From: Pocillopora verrucosa
Taxonomy: Eukaryota > Cnidaria > Anthozoa > Scleractinia > Pocilloporidae
DNA: 64,000 nt
NCBI RefSeq assembly: GCF_036669915.1
Contig: NC_089315.1
Span: forward strand, 16,671,003-16,735,002
Reading direction: 5' to 3'
Shown: positions 39,194 to 49,707 of the stretch, one piece after another
Layout: each line of letters starts with the position of its first letter
Position numbering within the stretch: position 1 is the first letter of the stretch
Notes under the pieces: generated by a model
The model's database searches: none
The model's input: the letters and a program-made list of their open reading frames with translations, nothing else
Told to the model about the DNA's origin: nothing
Translations under genes and position numbers: made by a program

Positions 39194-40238
39194 TTAATTA
39201 TTATTCACCTCTGTGATAGGCTGGATCTCCTCCTCTCTGAGCTCTAAAAGTTCATGTGGGAGTTCACCATTTGAGGCTAAAACAGTCCTTGGAGTATTCT
39301 TCAATTTATCCACTGGCCAAGTGTAGTTGTCAGGTACTGATAATAGATTAAACTCTGTTTTTTCTAACCAGGATTCCCACTCTTCAGATGCTTTTAAGGG
39401 CGTATTCTTGGGATATTTGGTGGGAATATGTCTCTTCAATCCCTCCATGTCCAGTTTATTTAGGGAAGGAGTCACAGGATTTGGCTTTCCTGAGGGTAAA
39501 CTCTAGTGTGGCAAAAAAAGACAAACAATGAATTTGATATATGAAAGCTCACAAGGCAGCCAGGTGGACAATCAAACATGGTTTGATACTATTCTGGTTT
39601 AAATATTTAATAACTGTAACTTCTCTGTTAAATTCAACAAAATTAATCTCTAAACCAGAGTAGCATCAACCCAAGTCTAATAATATATTTGTTGGCTCAA
39701 ATTTCCTTGACAGACATTAATGAGTGTTTTCTCTTTCCATTTCATTCTTCTTTGACTTATACACATTATGGTCCCAATCTTAAAGACAGGGAAAAGCAGT
39801 GAGATACATTTTAAGTTGAGGATCAATTTAAACCCAGCATATTCTTAACATGTAATGTCAGCAAACATTCAGTTATTTGGAGCATTAATGTTATTTTTCA
39901 GGCCTATAAATTGTCAGTGCCAATGCTACTTCAGAAAACATCAGGTAAGCTTTTAAGTTACTGTTTTAACTATGACTCAGGAACCACAGATTAAGAATTT
40001 CATATGCTAACCTTCAGCATTATAATGGGCTCTTTCCATGGCTCATGGCTCCAATTTCTGTAGTGCATAACTGCTTTTCCATCCTCATTCGATGTAAATT
40101 TGAAACACTTTGGAACTGTGTGTTCATGTAACTCCTCACAATAATCACTAATCCATGATTTTATATCATAAACCATCTTGAGCATATAGGGCTTAGGTGT
40201 TGGATTCTTCATGCATGTTTCCAGTGCCTTCAGTAATT
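39194..40238 (-). CDS. Unidentified gene in the 8.1 kb element, last two exons
   Basis: Exon 40,238-40,012 is entered after CACTTAG in phase 1 and leaves at ATGCTGAAG|GTTAGC in phase 0. It reads LLKALETCMKNP, then KSWISDYCEELHEHTVPKCF, then WSHEPWKEPIIMLK. Exon 39,502-39,194 follows CACACTAG, reads SLPSGKPNPV, then WESWLEKTEFNLLSV, and stops at 39,194-39,196. That makes 178 residues of a C-terminus with several Trp residues and no frame damage. Upstream exons toward 40,500 are not resolved, and no start is proposed. I do not recognise a domain. It is divergent to the methyltransferase-like gene, with about 340 bp between them, so they could share a promoter. It is the best candidate for an element-encoded protein. 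Confidence 0.55.
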
Positions 40239-40578
40239 CTAAGTGACAGTGAAGTGTAAAATAAATTAAGATCTTACATATCCTCTGTAAGTAAACATTT
40301 ACACAAAATTTATAACATGTCAATGTCACATTTAATCTGTTAATTAAAGTGGAAGAGTTCACACTTTCTAAAGACTAAATTTTGAACCATGCTCTTGCCT
40401 CATGCAGATATTTTTTCCATCATAGTGTTAGTTGCAACGTATTTATATTGATAGATAACTTATATGAATATTTGCCACACAAAATTACCACATTGCACAG
40501 GCAGTTTTGATTGTTGGACCTCTCAGTTACTCCAACTGTACCTTGAAATAATTACTTTATGTTACAACTTTAAACGAT

Positions 40579-42795
40579 TTGCATGAAAATGCCCAGTTAA
40601 AGGGACAGAAAGCTAAAGCCTTGGACATTGTTAAGAAGGGGAAACCTGTGCTTAGGCAGTGGCAGTTAAAACCCCTCTGCAAGTTGTCCCTAAAAGACCA
40701 AACGTTTCTCCTAAAAAAGGTCAGATATCTGCTACATTGTCCCATAAATCATTATAAAGTGTATCATGTCTTCAAATTTGTATGAAATGTATTAATTCAA
40801 TTGTTCAATTTTATTATCATTATGATCATCACGATCATCATCAAGAATGTATCTCCCTGAACTTTTCTTTGCTCTTTTAAGCTCTGTGGTTGAAGAGAGG
40901 TTTCTTACTTTCAGAAAAATAGTGAAGATGTGAATGCTGATTATCTCCGCTTGTTTTTATTCATCGTTTTTAGGTGGCAACTTGTGAGTTAAGCCTGGAA
41001 GAGATGAAATTTTCTGCTTCCGAAGTAAAATCTCTCAGACCTGTCCAGGAGGCCATCGTTAAATTCTTCAAGATCAGCACATGGGAAGAGGCTATTGACG
41101 AATTTAAAAGCGCCGTATCATCTGAAAAGTTGTTGCAGTTTGCTGTAAGTTGACATGTAGTAGTACGTACCTCAGTGACTTATTTGACTGACAATTTTTC
41201 TGTTTACACTGTAGTTAAATTATGTCATATTGCCCTTCTGAGGCGATTTCCCTTTTGAAGTTAAATATTTCAACTTCCCCATAAAATTTCCTTCATTTCT
41301 AGATATTATGAATTCCATCCCCTGAGGAAAAAAAAACCTTCGTTTCGGATATTCAGTTTTAGAATCGATGCATGGAGCAAATACTGGTCGATGTACTTAG
41401 TTATTCGTTCAATATCTCGCAGGGAAAAGATTTTGAACAGACTAATGAGTTCCAGAAATACTTGCAACTTTTAAAAAGAATACGAACAGGAGAGGTCATT
41501 GAGACGGCCGACCTCATAGAGGGAAAAATGGGAGCATTTGGGCTCGTAGTATTTAGCAACAGCCTTTTAGACGTACAACAAAGTGATCTGGCAAAGTTGC
41601 CACTTTACGAGGGAGCGTTTTTAACCGTAGGTGAAGCAGGGGAGCAGTGCAAGGTAAGATTAAAATCTAGGTGAGAGTCTCCCGCTACCGTTCGACTATC
41701 GAGTGACTTGGAAAGAAATGAATTAAAGTGACGAGGCATTGTTATTTTAATTGCCCTTGTTAGCATAAGATGTTATGTTTCTTTTCGCCTTCCGTTGTTT
41801 TAATTTTCCGAAAAGTTTCATCTTAACCAGGAAATTTTATAAGATAAGTTAAATGAACTTAATATGAATATTTACTTCATTTTTATGATAAAAAATCATG
41901 TTACGTTCCAGTTAGGCTGAGAACGGCAGGGAAAAATCGCCTTTAACGAATACATGCAGGATTTTACTACAATCCTAATCAATCCTTCTGTTTTTTGTGG
42001 ATAACTTTTAGTTGTTTGCATTTACTTATTACGATTCGTATTTTTCTCTTCACAGAATCCTGATGATGAAATAAGTACTGTTACCCGCATTAATTTCTGT
42101 AAGCTCACATCATCCAACGTTGTTTTATTTACAATGGCTGAAGGTGTGAAAAATCTAAAAGAAAAAATGTTAAAAGAGGGCGCTACACTGGTACAGCATG
42201 GCTACTTTTACGTCCCAAAAAACCTCAAACTGCAGTGCAAGGTAAGATACTTCTAGAATTAAACAACTGTCCTCAGAAGAAAGTTTTAAAAACTTCATAG
42301 TCAACAGAATTGAATTATTTGATTTACTTGTGGAGTTAACAAAAATATATAGTTCATGATTCTATAATCTGGACTTGTTTTGAACTTTCTCCTTGAGAGC
42401 GTATTACATGCACAGTTTATAGTAAGGTTTGGTGAATTAAAACGTTCCAGCACTGTCGAAAGAAATTAGTAAGTGTATAATACGCATATATCATATTGTT
42501 GATACTCATTTTAATTTTTTTAGGTCCGTATTTATAGGAAGCCTTGGAAACCTTTGTTGTTGGACACTGGTCTGTCTCAAGGCAAATGACCTCGAGACAT
42601 TTGTCCGCCAGTAGAGAAAATTTGATTTTCTTGAATAAAGAAAGTTCATTCCCAGCACAAGGCTACACATGGCTTGTAGAAAACCTCTCCAGAGAAGGGG
42701 ACGTGGTTATTGATGCTGGAACCCCCAATGGCTATGCAATAGTGGCTGCGTTGAGGAAAGGGCGAAGCGCAGTTAGGATAGACAGTACCGCTTAG
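40579..42795 (+). pseudogene. Methyltransferase-like multi-exon gene with an internal frameshifting deletion
   Basis: Exons, all phase 0: up to 40,719 (start unresolved; open from about 40,552), 40,974-41,144, 41,423-41,653, 42,056-42,241, and 42,524 onward. The first four are fully open with good GT/AG borders. The fifth reads VRIYRKPWKPLLLDTG and then stops at 42,587-42,589. From 42,544 an overlapping frame gives SRQMTSRHLSASRENL, then LVENLSREGDVVIDAGTPNGYAIVAALRKG, and stops at 42,793. DAGTPNG resembles motif I (DxGxGxG, SAM binding) of class I methyltransferases and the preceding text resembles a DNA-methylase-type lead-in, but the second and third Gly are altered. A deletion has probably joined the two frames. 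The rest of a methyltransferase fold is missing; the sequence decays after 42,795 and a transposon is inserted at 42,956. The function call is tentative. Confidence 0.5.
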
Positions 42796-43178
42796 CCTTC
42801 CGAACAGGCAGCGATAGAGACTAAAATTTGCAGTCTTGTATCTTCCTAGTTTATATGTCAATGACAATATACTAGTTAAAATAAACAATTCAATTGACAT
42901 AGTTCATGTCAGCAAAAATTTTTTGGAGAAAAGGAATGTTGATTTTATTTCATCCAATACGCCTCACGCAATAGACCGATCCAAGGTTATCGACGCCATA
43001 TTTCAAAGGGTGCAAAACCACTGGGGCGAGCGCGCGGCCAAACATACTCTGCAGCGCGAAAACAAGCTGTTCTGTGTTTGCTACTTCCTAGTTTTATTGA
43101 TTTTTTAACGTTGAGAGGTTTTGATATTATTCAAAAGGTATTACTTGCCATACTTGAGCATTTTCTACGTTTTTGCCG

Positions 43179-43535
43179 ATGCCGAGACTAGCAGAAGAAA
43201 AGCTTGAATATCAAGACTTTTTGAACTGGACCCTGACTTCGTTGAAAGATTTTTTAGCACTTCGAGGATTGAAACAGACAGGCAAAAAAGCCGAACTTGT
43301 GGCGAGAGCATTCGGTGCCTACTAGCTGAAAGCACCTAAGAAGTTTTCTCAAGAAGAAATTGACAGGAAATTGAAAGAAGAGTACCAACAGAGACTAAAA
43401 AAAAATCGGATAAACACCGACCCCAATTCTATTCAGAAAGAAGACTGGAAGGAAAACGTCCATGAATGGCCAAATATAGATGATGGAATGCTTTTTAGCT
43501 ACATCTTAAGAGTGAAAGCAGTGGATGTAGATTAA
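43179..43535 (+). pseudogene. SAP-domain protein, N-terminal part of a transposon nuclease gene
   Basis: From ATG 43,179 the frame reads MPRLAEEKLEYQDFLNW, then the SAP helix pair LKDFLALRGLKQTGKKAELVARAF. SAP motifs bind AT-rich DNA. A TAG at 43,323-43,325 ends the first part. The same frame then continues open (APKKFSQEEIDRKLKEEY, then WKENVHEWPNIDDGMLFSYIL) to TAA at 43,533-43,535. In cnidarian genomes, as I recall, such SAP leaders precede SWIM/YqaJ-type domains; none is present here. The 3-prime end overlaps the THAP ORF by 30 bp in convergent orientation. A pseudogene because of the internal stop and truncation. Confidence 0.7.
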
Positions 43536-43967
43536 ATGTAAATCATCGTGATCTAGATCATCTCCCTTGTCAGCCCGCCTCACAGTCCCCTCCGCAGTTG
43601 TTACTTCATCTTCGTTTTCTTCGCTGGCTAAACGTTCACTAACTTTGCGTTTTTTTGGCGATGGCTTGTTGAGAAAGTCGCTTAATGTTAAGAAAACCGA
43701 AGGATAGTCAGTACTTGGATTGTGGCGAGTTCTCGTGCCCTCAGGAAAGTGATTTGAACAGACAAATGTGCCCTCCGATCCAGGTTCGGGATTGAAGTTA
43801 TCACTCCGTCCTTTCGCGACTTGTTTCCTCCACAATTCAGCTAAATTTGGGTCTTTTGGCCACCTATGGAATTTCAATTCTTTTACGTGAGATCTCACAA
43901 CCAGTAAGTTGGGAAATCGCTTGTCGTTATCACAAAATCCAACACAACAACGCGCGTGTTTCGGCAT
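43506..43967 (-). CDS. THAP-domain protein, truncated transposase N-terminus
   Basis: ATG at 43,967 opens MPKHARCCVGFCDND, giving the first two Cys ligands of a THAP finger. LKFHRWPKDPNLAELWRKQV supplies the conserved Trp-containing helix, FVCSNHF the CxxH pair, and a later YPSVF stands where the family AVPtyF box is expected. 153 residues in all, ending in an acidic linker with no DDE domain. THAP fingers bind the ends of the parent transposon or host promoters. The reading frame is intact, so the protein could be made, but it lies inside a deletion derivative whose start region is within its own inverted repeat. Confidence 0.75.
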   Translation of the reverse strand: MPKHARCCVGFCDNDKRFPNLLVVRSHVKELKFHRWPKDPNLAELWRKQVAKGRSDNFNPEPGSEGTFVCSNHFPEGTRTRHNPSTDYPSVFLTLSDFLNKPSPKKRKVSERLASEENEDEVTTAEGTVRRADKGDDLDHDDLHLIYIHCFHS

Positions 43968-44354
43968 GGTAAATGCGTCGCCATTAGTTTGGCCGCGCGC
44001 TCTCCCCAGTGGTTTTGCACCCTTTACAAAATGGCGTCGAAAACCTTGGATCGGTCTATTCAATAATAGTGGCGTATTTTATAGCCAATATGTTGAGTTG
44101 ACAAGAAACGTCATTTTTGTTAATGTAAGTCTGCTTTGTAAGTTGAATTACCTACTCATAAAAGCTATGGGTCCCGTTAGGAGCCCTTAGATTCCAACCG
44201 TGAGGTTCCTTTCACTTGCTTTATTTAAAAGCATGCAAAAAGCGGCAGGATGAAGAGTATTGTTGATTTTATCTCGTATATAGAAAAACATTAAAAAACT
44301 AGAGTTGAAAATGACAGTATAGATTAGGACCCTCAAAATTTCCTATCTGAAACT

Positions 44355-45124
44355 ACTGCAGAATTTCTACAACGCTAAACGTAACATCGTGCAGAATTTC
44401 CGCAGCACTTGACGGTACATCGTGCAGAATTTATGCAGCACTTGATGTTACATCGTGCAGAATTTCTGCAGCACATGACGGTACATCGCGCAGAATTTCT
44501 GCAGCACTTGACGTTACATCGCGCAGAATTTCTGGAACACTTGACGTTAAATCGTGCAGAATTTCTGCAGCACTTGAAGTTACATCGTGCAGAATTTCTG
44601 CAGCACTTGTAGTTACATCGTACAGAATTTCTGCAACACTTGACGTTACATCGTGCGAATTTCTGCAACACTTGACGTTACATGGTGCAGAATTTCTGCA
44701 ACACTTGACGTTACATAGTGCAGAATTTCTGCAGCACTTGACGTTACATGGTGCAGAATTTCTGCAGCACTTGACGTTACATGGTGTAGAATTTCTGCAG
44801 CACTTGACGTTACATCGTGCAGAATTTCTGCAGCACTTGACGTTACATGGTGTAGAATTTCTGCAGCACTTGACGTTACATGGTGTAGAATTTCTGCAGC
44901 ACTTGACGTTACATCGTGCAGAATTTCTGCAGCACTTGACGTTACATCGTGCAGAATTTCTGCACCACTTGACGTTACATCATGCAGAATTTCTGCAGCA
45001 CTTGACGTTACATCGTGCAGAATTTCTGCACCACTTGACGTTACATCGCGCAGAATTTCTGCAGCGCTTGACGTTACATCGCGCAGAATTTCTGCAGCAC
45101 TGGACGTTATCCAATGCAGAATTT
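44355..45124. repeat. Right minisatellite array, 33 bp unit, about 23 copies
   Basis: The unit is gcagaatttctgc followed by agcacttgacgttacatcgt. The core GCAGAA-T-TTCTGC is the reverse complement of the core in the left array, and an ACTTG follows it in both when the left array is read on the opposite strand. Units are more homogeneous than in the left array. Since 33 is a multiple of 3, long open frames with 11-residue repeats run through it on both strands (for example LTLHRAEFLQH); these are by-products of the repeat, not supported genes. The array stops about 435 bp from the right end of the 8.1 kb element. Confidence 0.95.
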
Positions 45125-45523
45125 TAAATAAACCGGGTTATCAGATTTTTTTAAATATTGTGTTCAAATCATAGACTTTATTGTTCATATATTAAATGTT
45201 CAGAGAATTTTGGGCACTTTCACCATGTTTAACAAACCATGCAGTGGAAAATGGAATATTTTTATGGGTAAAATGCCTTGACATTTAACTGTCCTTTGAA
45301 TTAAACAAAGTTTTGCCCTTTTGAAACGATTCTTTTCCTTTCTCCGTGAAAATCGAAGTATTTCTGGTGCTATCATTTATGAGACATTTCCGTGCTTTCT
45401 GCCTAGATAGTGCCACTTTGAAGTCACTCTTCCTCTAGGTCTATAAAAAAAAGGCGTTATTCAACATATTTTTGCGGAATTGACACTAAATTTACTCAAA
45501 TAAGCCATTTTTGGCGGAAAACC

Positions 45524-45559
45524 CTATTTTGGAAAACACAAAATAATTTGGAGAGCGTT
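45524..45559 (-). repeat. Right terminal inverted repeat of the 8.1 kb element
   Basis: 36 bp, 31 matching the left repeat in inverse orientation; it ends gagagcgtt. It is followed by the AAAC duplicate at 45,560-45,563. Confidence 0.85.
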
Positions 45560-45563
45560 AAAC

Positions 45564-46372
45564 GTAACAGAGTAACAACTCGTACAAAAACATTTTTTGT
45601 AGCTTTCCGAATGACGAAGTTAATTTAACTGTATGTGCCACGAACTTTTTTTAATTCTATGGGGTATCTTTGCAAGAGCAGCTTATTCTGTCATAAGACA
45701 ATTCTAGCGACTTCTAGCTAATTGTAATTTAGTTTTGTTGTCTAGTCCTGGTGAACATGGGCTGAGCTGTTTTACTCACTGACACGCAGTCAGGATGGCC
45801 TACATACGGCGCGTAACCCAACATCGTCAGATATTGAAGGTAATTTCATTATTAAAAATAAATGGTGGTTCATATTCAACTTCATCTATAATATGGATGA
45901 AGTTTAACGTTAAATCCATTATGCGACTCTATATTCACCTCTTACCAAACGATTTAGTTCTTCCTAAGATATTGCAACTCAAATTTTAGGTATAAGTGTT
46001 CTAAAAGATGGCGTTTTGTATCCACGTTTGATTGAGAAAAATAATTTTCACGGCTTGTGTTTGTTCCTTTCCAGTGGAGTCTCCAAAGCTATTATGTTTG
46101 GCGCATGTATTGTAATGTTCAGTCTAGTATGAATTCTAGTTTTCTGGTGATTAACAAAGGTAGATTGATACTAATCAGACAAATATCATTGAAAATTAAT
46201 GGATTAAAGCTAATATCCTCTGAATTTTGGCAAGTTAACGCTCAAGTCATCTTCAATTTTAGACACGTGCACGTCATCTTTACGACTCTGACATTATTAT
46301 TAAATCCAGTCTTCATATCATCAACCGAAAAACCATCTATTAACTGGACTTTGAAGATTAACTTCCATAAGT
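45564..46372. repeat. Duplication block Z, copy 1
   Basis: Matches 54,189-55,020 in order and orientation: gtaacagagt at the left border, agctttccgaatgacgaag, a ttaattctatgggg core, and the end gaccatctattaactgga-like segment. No gene is supported; the open frames in it are not conserved between copies. Confidence 0.9.
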
Positions 46373-46429
46373 AACAAAAATATATTTTATAGCATGAGGC
46401 CATAAACAGGCCAGCCACTTCATATGTTC

Positions 46430-47435
46430 TCTATTTTGTTTTGTTGATTAAATTTTGGAGAATAGAGTGGCACCATGCGATTTGTTACCATGTCACTCAG
46501 TGCTGTTGATTGGGCATATCCCGCGGTGAATATCCCCGCAATCAAGGTCAATTATTTTTAAGTGAACATCAAGGACCATAAAAACTTTTTCTCTTGTGAC
46601 AATCTTCTTTACACCAAAGAACAAAAGTTTGAAGAGTGTGAACTAGAGGTTTTTTCGTTTTTGTTTAATTTTATTTCTTATTATATTTTATTACTTCTTT
46701 TTATATGTGTTTTGGACAATTGACAAGTGGATAGTTAAAAAAGAATAGGACACAAGTGAACCTCTTTCAATAACCCTGCAATTTGCTATAATTACAAGAT
46801 TAGGAGTCTCAAATAGCAATCAAAATAGTAAACCAAAAATCACATCAAACAAATGTCATGCAATGTAAGGAAACTCTCTAATACAAACGGTTATAATGTT
46901 GTGAAAGGAAGGGTATAGAGAAATTTGAATATGGAGGGAGGTATGCAAATCTTGAATAATTTAAAAATGCTTACACTTGTATATGTGAGCAGAATGGTAA
47001 AAAGCTCAATCAAAGTTTTAAAGCTATTGTTTATTCAAAGAATGTTATATTTTCTTATGAGTGGGAATGGGTTGTTGTCATTCTCAACATTTTACATGTA
47101 GGTCAGACATATTTTGTATTTGACTCCATCCAAAGATTTATTTGTTTTTATCTGAGTTGTTAAGATCAGATAGCATTTTGGCCTAAATTTTATTGAAAAT
47201 TGTCAAAACATACTTATATGCAGCTACCTTATTACTATATATCAGACAGGTGATCTATGCATAGGTGCGCTTTATTTTCTATTAGCAGGATCTTTAAAAA
47301 GTCTTGAGTCTAGTCCCATGCTGAGATTTAAAGAGATGTAGAAGTACCTATAATAACTACCATAATTGTTTACTCAGTAAATCACTGCACTGAAGTATAA
47401 GCAGATTTGGGAGCATGAATAATTTAAATTTTAAT
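46430..47435. repeat. Duplication block X, copy 1
   Basis: Matches 58,011-59,105: ttgattgggcatatccc, aatatcccc plus caatcaaggtcaatta, and cagatttgggagca at the end. Copy 2 has an extra GACT-rich insertion. No coding sequence recognised. Confidence 0.9.
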
Positions 47436-48490
47436 TTTATTTTGTTTTTCACCACGATGAATAATCACAATCTTTTTTACGAAATTAACCGGATATATTG
47501 GCGCACAACCCTAAGGTTGATTCGTCGACATGAGCGTTGCTCGAGCAAGCTTGCACGCTACACCAACCATCTCACCTTCCTAACAAGGTGCATCAAGAAT
47601 CGCGTTGTTCCTAAAGATCTACGAGTTCGACCGCCAGTCCCCACCAAAGGCGCACACAGAATCGCTGCGCTCTCATCCATGAGATTCCTGAGGGAACGGA
47701 TCAGACTGACACATAAAGCCAAGGGAGATGCAAAGAAGAATACAGAATCTATAGCACAGAGCATAACATCCGCTCCCTCGACAAACGACGCCAACAGGAT
47801 ACTAGAACAGATTAAGACCAACACCAACGAGTCTTCAACATCACCAAAGACAGACATAAGCAGAAGTTTAAAAAACTTATTCGAGAAAAACAGGCGGCTG
47901 TGTCATCGATTGATACACCGTGTGTTGACAAAACTAATTTGGTTGTTTATTTATCTTGTAGGTCCCTTAGCTATTCCGAGAAAGCCCTACCCAAGAAAGG
48001 ACTGAACTTCGCCGTAACTCCTGCGAATATTCCTGCCACAGAGATCATCGCCAAGGTGGAAGCAGCCGTAAGACAACTCGACACCGAACAAGCAGATACT
48101 GTCAGAAGAGCGCTCAACGGTATCCTTCAACAAGCAGAACCACCAGAGCCTAACATCACGAAGGAGATGCGAGATGCACTTAAAAGCCTAAAAGAAGACA
48201 AGTCCATCATGGTTCTCCCAGCAGACAAAGGGCGCGCTAGCGTAGTCATGGATACCGACACCTACCGAGCTAAGATATCTACGCTTATTGAGAACGGACC
48301 GTACCAGCTCCTCAACAAAGATCCGACAGACTGTCAGAAAAGCTGCTTACCTTGAAGCGAAGTGGATATCTATCAGAGGCCGTTTACAACAAGATCAGCC
48401 TAAAATCTACGGTTTACCGAAGATCAATAAGGCCGATGTACCGCTAAGACCTGGTGTGTCGTGCGTAAACACCTTTGCATATGATCCGCT
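47436..48490 (+). mobile_element. Penelope-like retroelement fragment, frameshifted and truncated
   Basis: Three plus-strand frames carry collinear pieces of one protein: KLARYTNHLTFLTRC and RFLRERIRLTHK (about 47,550-47,720); then EKALPKKGLNFAVTPANIP (about 47,970-48,040) and DKSIMVLPADKGRASVVMD (about 48,199-48,255); then QPKIYGLPKINK, VPLRPGVSC and VNTFAYDPL (about 48,397-48,491). VLPADKGR and KIYGLPKxHK-like blocks are typical of the N-terminal and first reverse-transcriptase motifs of Penelope-like elements. The catalytic YxDD motif and the GIY-YIG endonuclease are absent because sequence switches to block Y at 48,490. At least two frame breaks. Confidence 0.78.
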
Positions 48491-49707
48491 TATGCCACTA
48501 TTGACCGTATGCATAAAAGACGGAGTATTTACTGTAGTTGATCTTCTTTTGTATTTAGCCAGGCGCCTCAATAAAAGGAGGTAACTTGAAAGTAAGATTA
48601 TATGAAAATGGTTTTCTAAGGCTCCCTTTTGAAATCAAGAGTGATACCTCCAAGGGTTATCCTTTATGGCTAGGGGGGGGAGGATACATTTAAATTTACC
48701 CAATCCCCTGAAAGGCTCTGTAATATTCTTACTAACCCTCGTCTCCCCCCTGTTAATTAGCAGTCAATTTTTTTTCTTCCCTTCTTTATGCTCTGTTGGC
48801 GGTGACTGATCCACCCTCTGTTCCCCCTGAAAACTATGTGACCCCGTGGTTCGTAAGTGATTTTTATCAGTTATCAACCGTATCATCTGGGTTAGATTTA
48901 AGATAAGCCCAACAAAGCTAGCATACTCTACGTACACGTATTCAAATCATGCGCTAAGTAAAGTAGAAATGATCAAAAGTGTATTTTATGTTAAATTTTC
49001 AACTATTATCGTAATCGTATGTACAGTTGTCCCTCCCCCTTCGAAAAAAGAATCATCCACTGCGTATATGTCATGTTTATTAACATATTTACAAACATGT
49101 TTAGAAAAGGATCATCTTGAGTTCAATATCTCGCGTTGAAACATAGTTTATTAAATGATAACAAATGTTTTCAAACGATAAAATTTTTAAAACAAATTTA
49201 ATCCAGCAGACAGCCTTTCTTTAGCTTCAATCAGATAAAGAGAGAATTGAGCTTGATTGCATTAGAATCTGTAGAATATAAAGAGAACCGGTGTCAACGC
49301 ACAATCTCAGAGTAGAGTAAAGCTACAAAGGTGGAGTAAAAGGCTTATGCATTTGTTACAATAAGAAAATTTTGACGGCTTTCCTCATAGCCTGAAGAGC
49401 AGGCGTAATTTTGGCAAGTGCTCAGTATTTCTTTAGCGAAAATTATGGCCGCCACTTTTGATTTTAATGGCAGCAGAAGGCTGGGGAGAGAGAGAAACTT
49501 GTACCAAGGGAGTGTGCGACGATCAAAATTAAGGAGGGGTTGGGGGCCTTTCCCCGCCCCCTTCCTTTACCGCCGCCTCTAACTTCCAAATCAAACATTG
49601 TCGGTTAAATAGACAATAGCAAGATTCTTAACGTTAATTCGCCCTATTAAGACGCTTGCACCGCAGGCTACTTTTCTCAGAAAATGCATTACTTACTTTA
49701 TTACCTT

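Larger units (their letters stand above)
42956..44078. mobile_element. 1.1 kb SAP/THAP transposon derivative (ISL2EU/IS4EU-like), nested insertion
   Basis: Terminal inverted repeats of about 90 bp: the left side from aatacgcc at 42,956 to about 43,050 and the right side from about 43,985 to ggcgtatt at 44,071-44,078. They share long exact blocks such as atagaccgatccaaggtt and aagggtgcaaaaccactggg. Between them a SAP-domain ORF reads inward from the left and a THAP ORF inward from the right. They meet tail to tail with a 30 bp overlap, each cut short. ISL2EU-type elements encode two proteins, a THAP/DDE4 transposase and a YqaJ-type nuclease, and this looks like an internal-deletion derivative holding only the N-terminal part of each. 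The two-gene logic is from family knowledge; the deletion reading is inference. Confidence 0.78.
37434..45559. mobile_element. 8,126 bp DNA-transposon-like insertion with TIRs, subterminal minisatellites and gene cargo
   Basis: The ends are 36 bp imperfect terminal inverted repeats (37,434-37,469 and 45,524-45,559), 31 of 36 positions matching, both starting AACGCT and ending TTTTCCAAAATAG. A 4 bp AAAC target duplication flanks it. The paralogous block Y-Z junction at 54,185 is uninterrupted, which shows this is an insertion. Inside, in order: an inverted-orientation minisatellite array, a dispersed repeat, a minus-strand unidentified gene (39,194-40,238), a plus-strand methyltransferase-like pseudogene (40,579-42,795), a nested SAP/THAP element (42,956-44,078), and a second minisatellite array. 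I see no recognisable transposase: no DDE, tyrosine recombinase or RepHel motif. It is therefore either non-autonomous or the transposase is the unrecognised gene. Superfamily unassigned; a 4 bp duplication is known for Ginger, Sola and some Academ elements, which is not enough to place it. Confidence 0.85.

Noticed and set aside
37649-45124. The repeat arrays as CRISPR arrays
   Set aside because: The units are contiguous with no unique spacers, and the genome is eukaryotic.
44672-45127. 151-residue open frame of 11-residue repeats (LTLHRAEFLQH)
   Set aside because: The 33 bp minisatellite is a multiple of three, so any stop-free unit gives a long frame on either strand. No gene signals.
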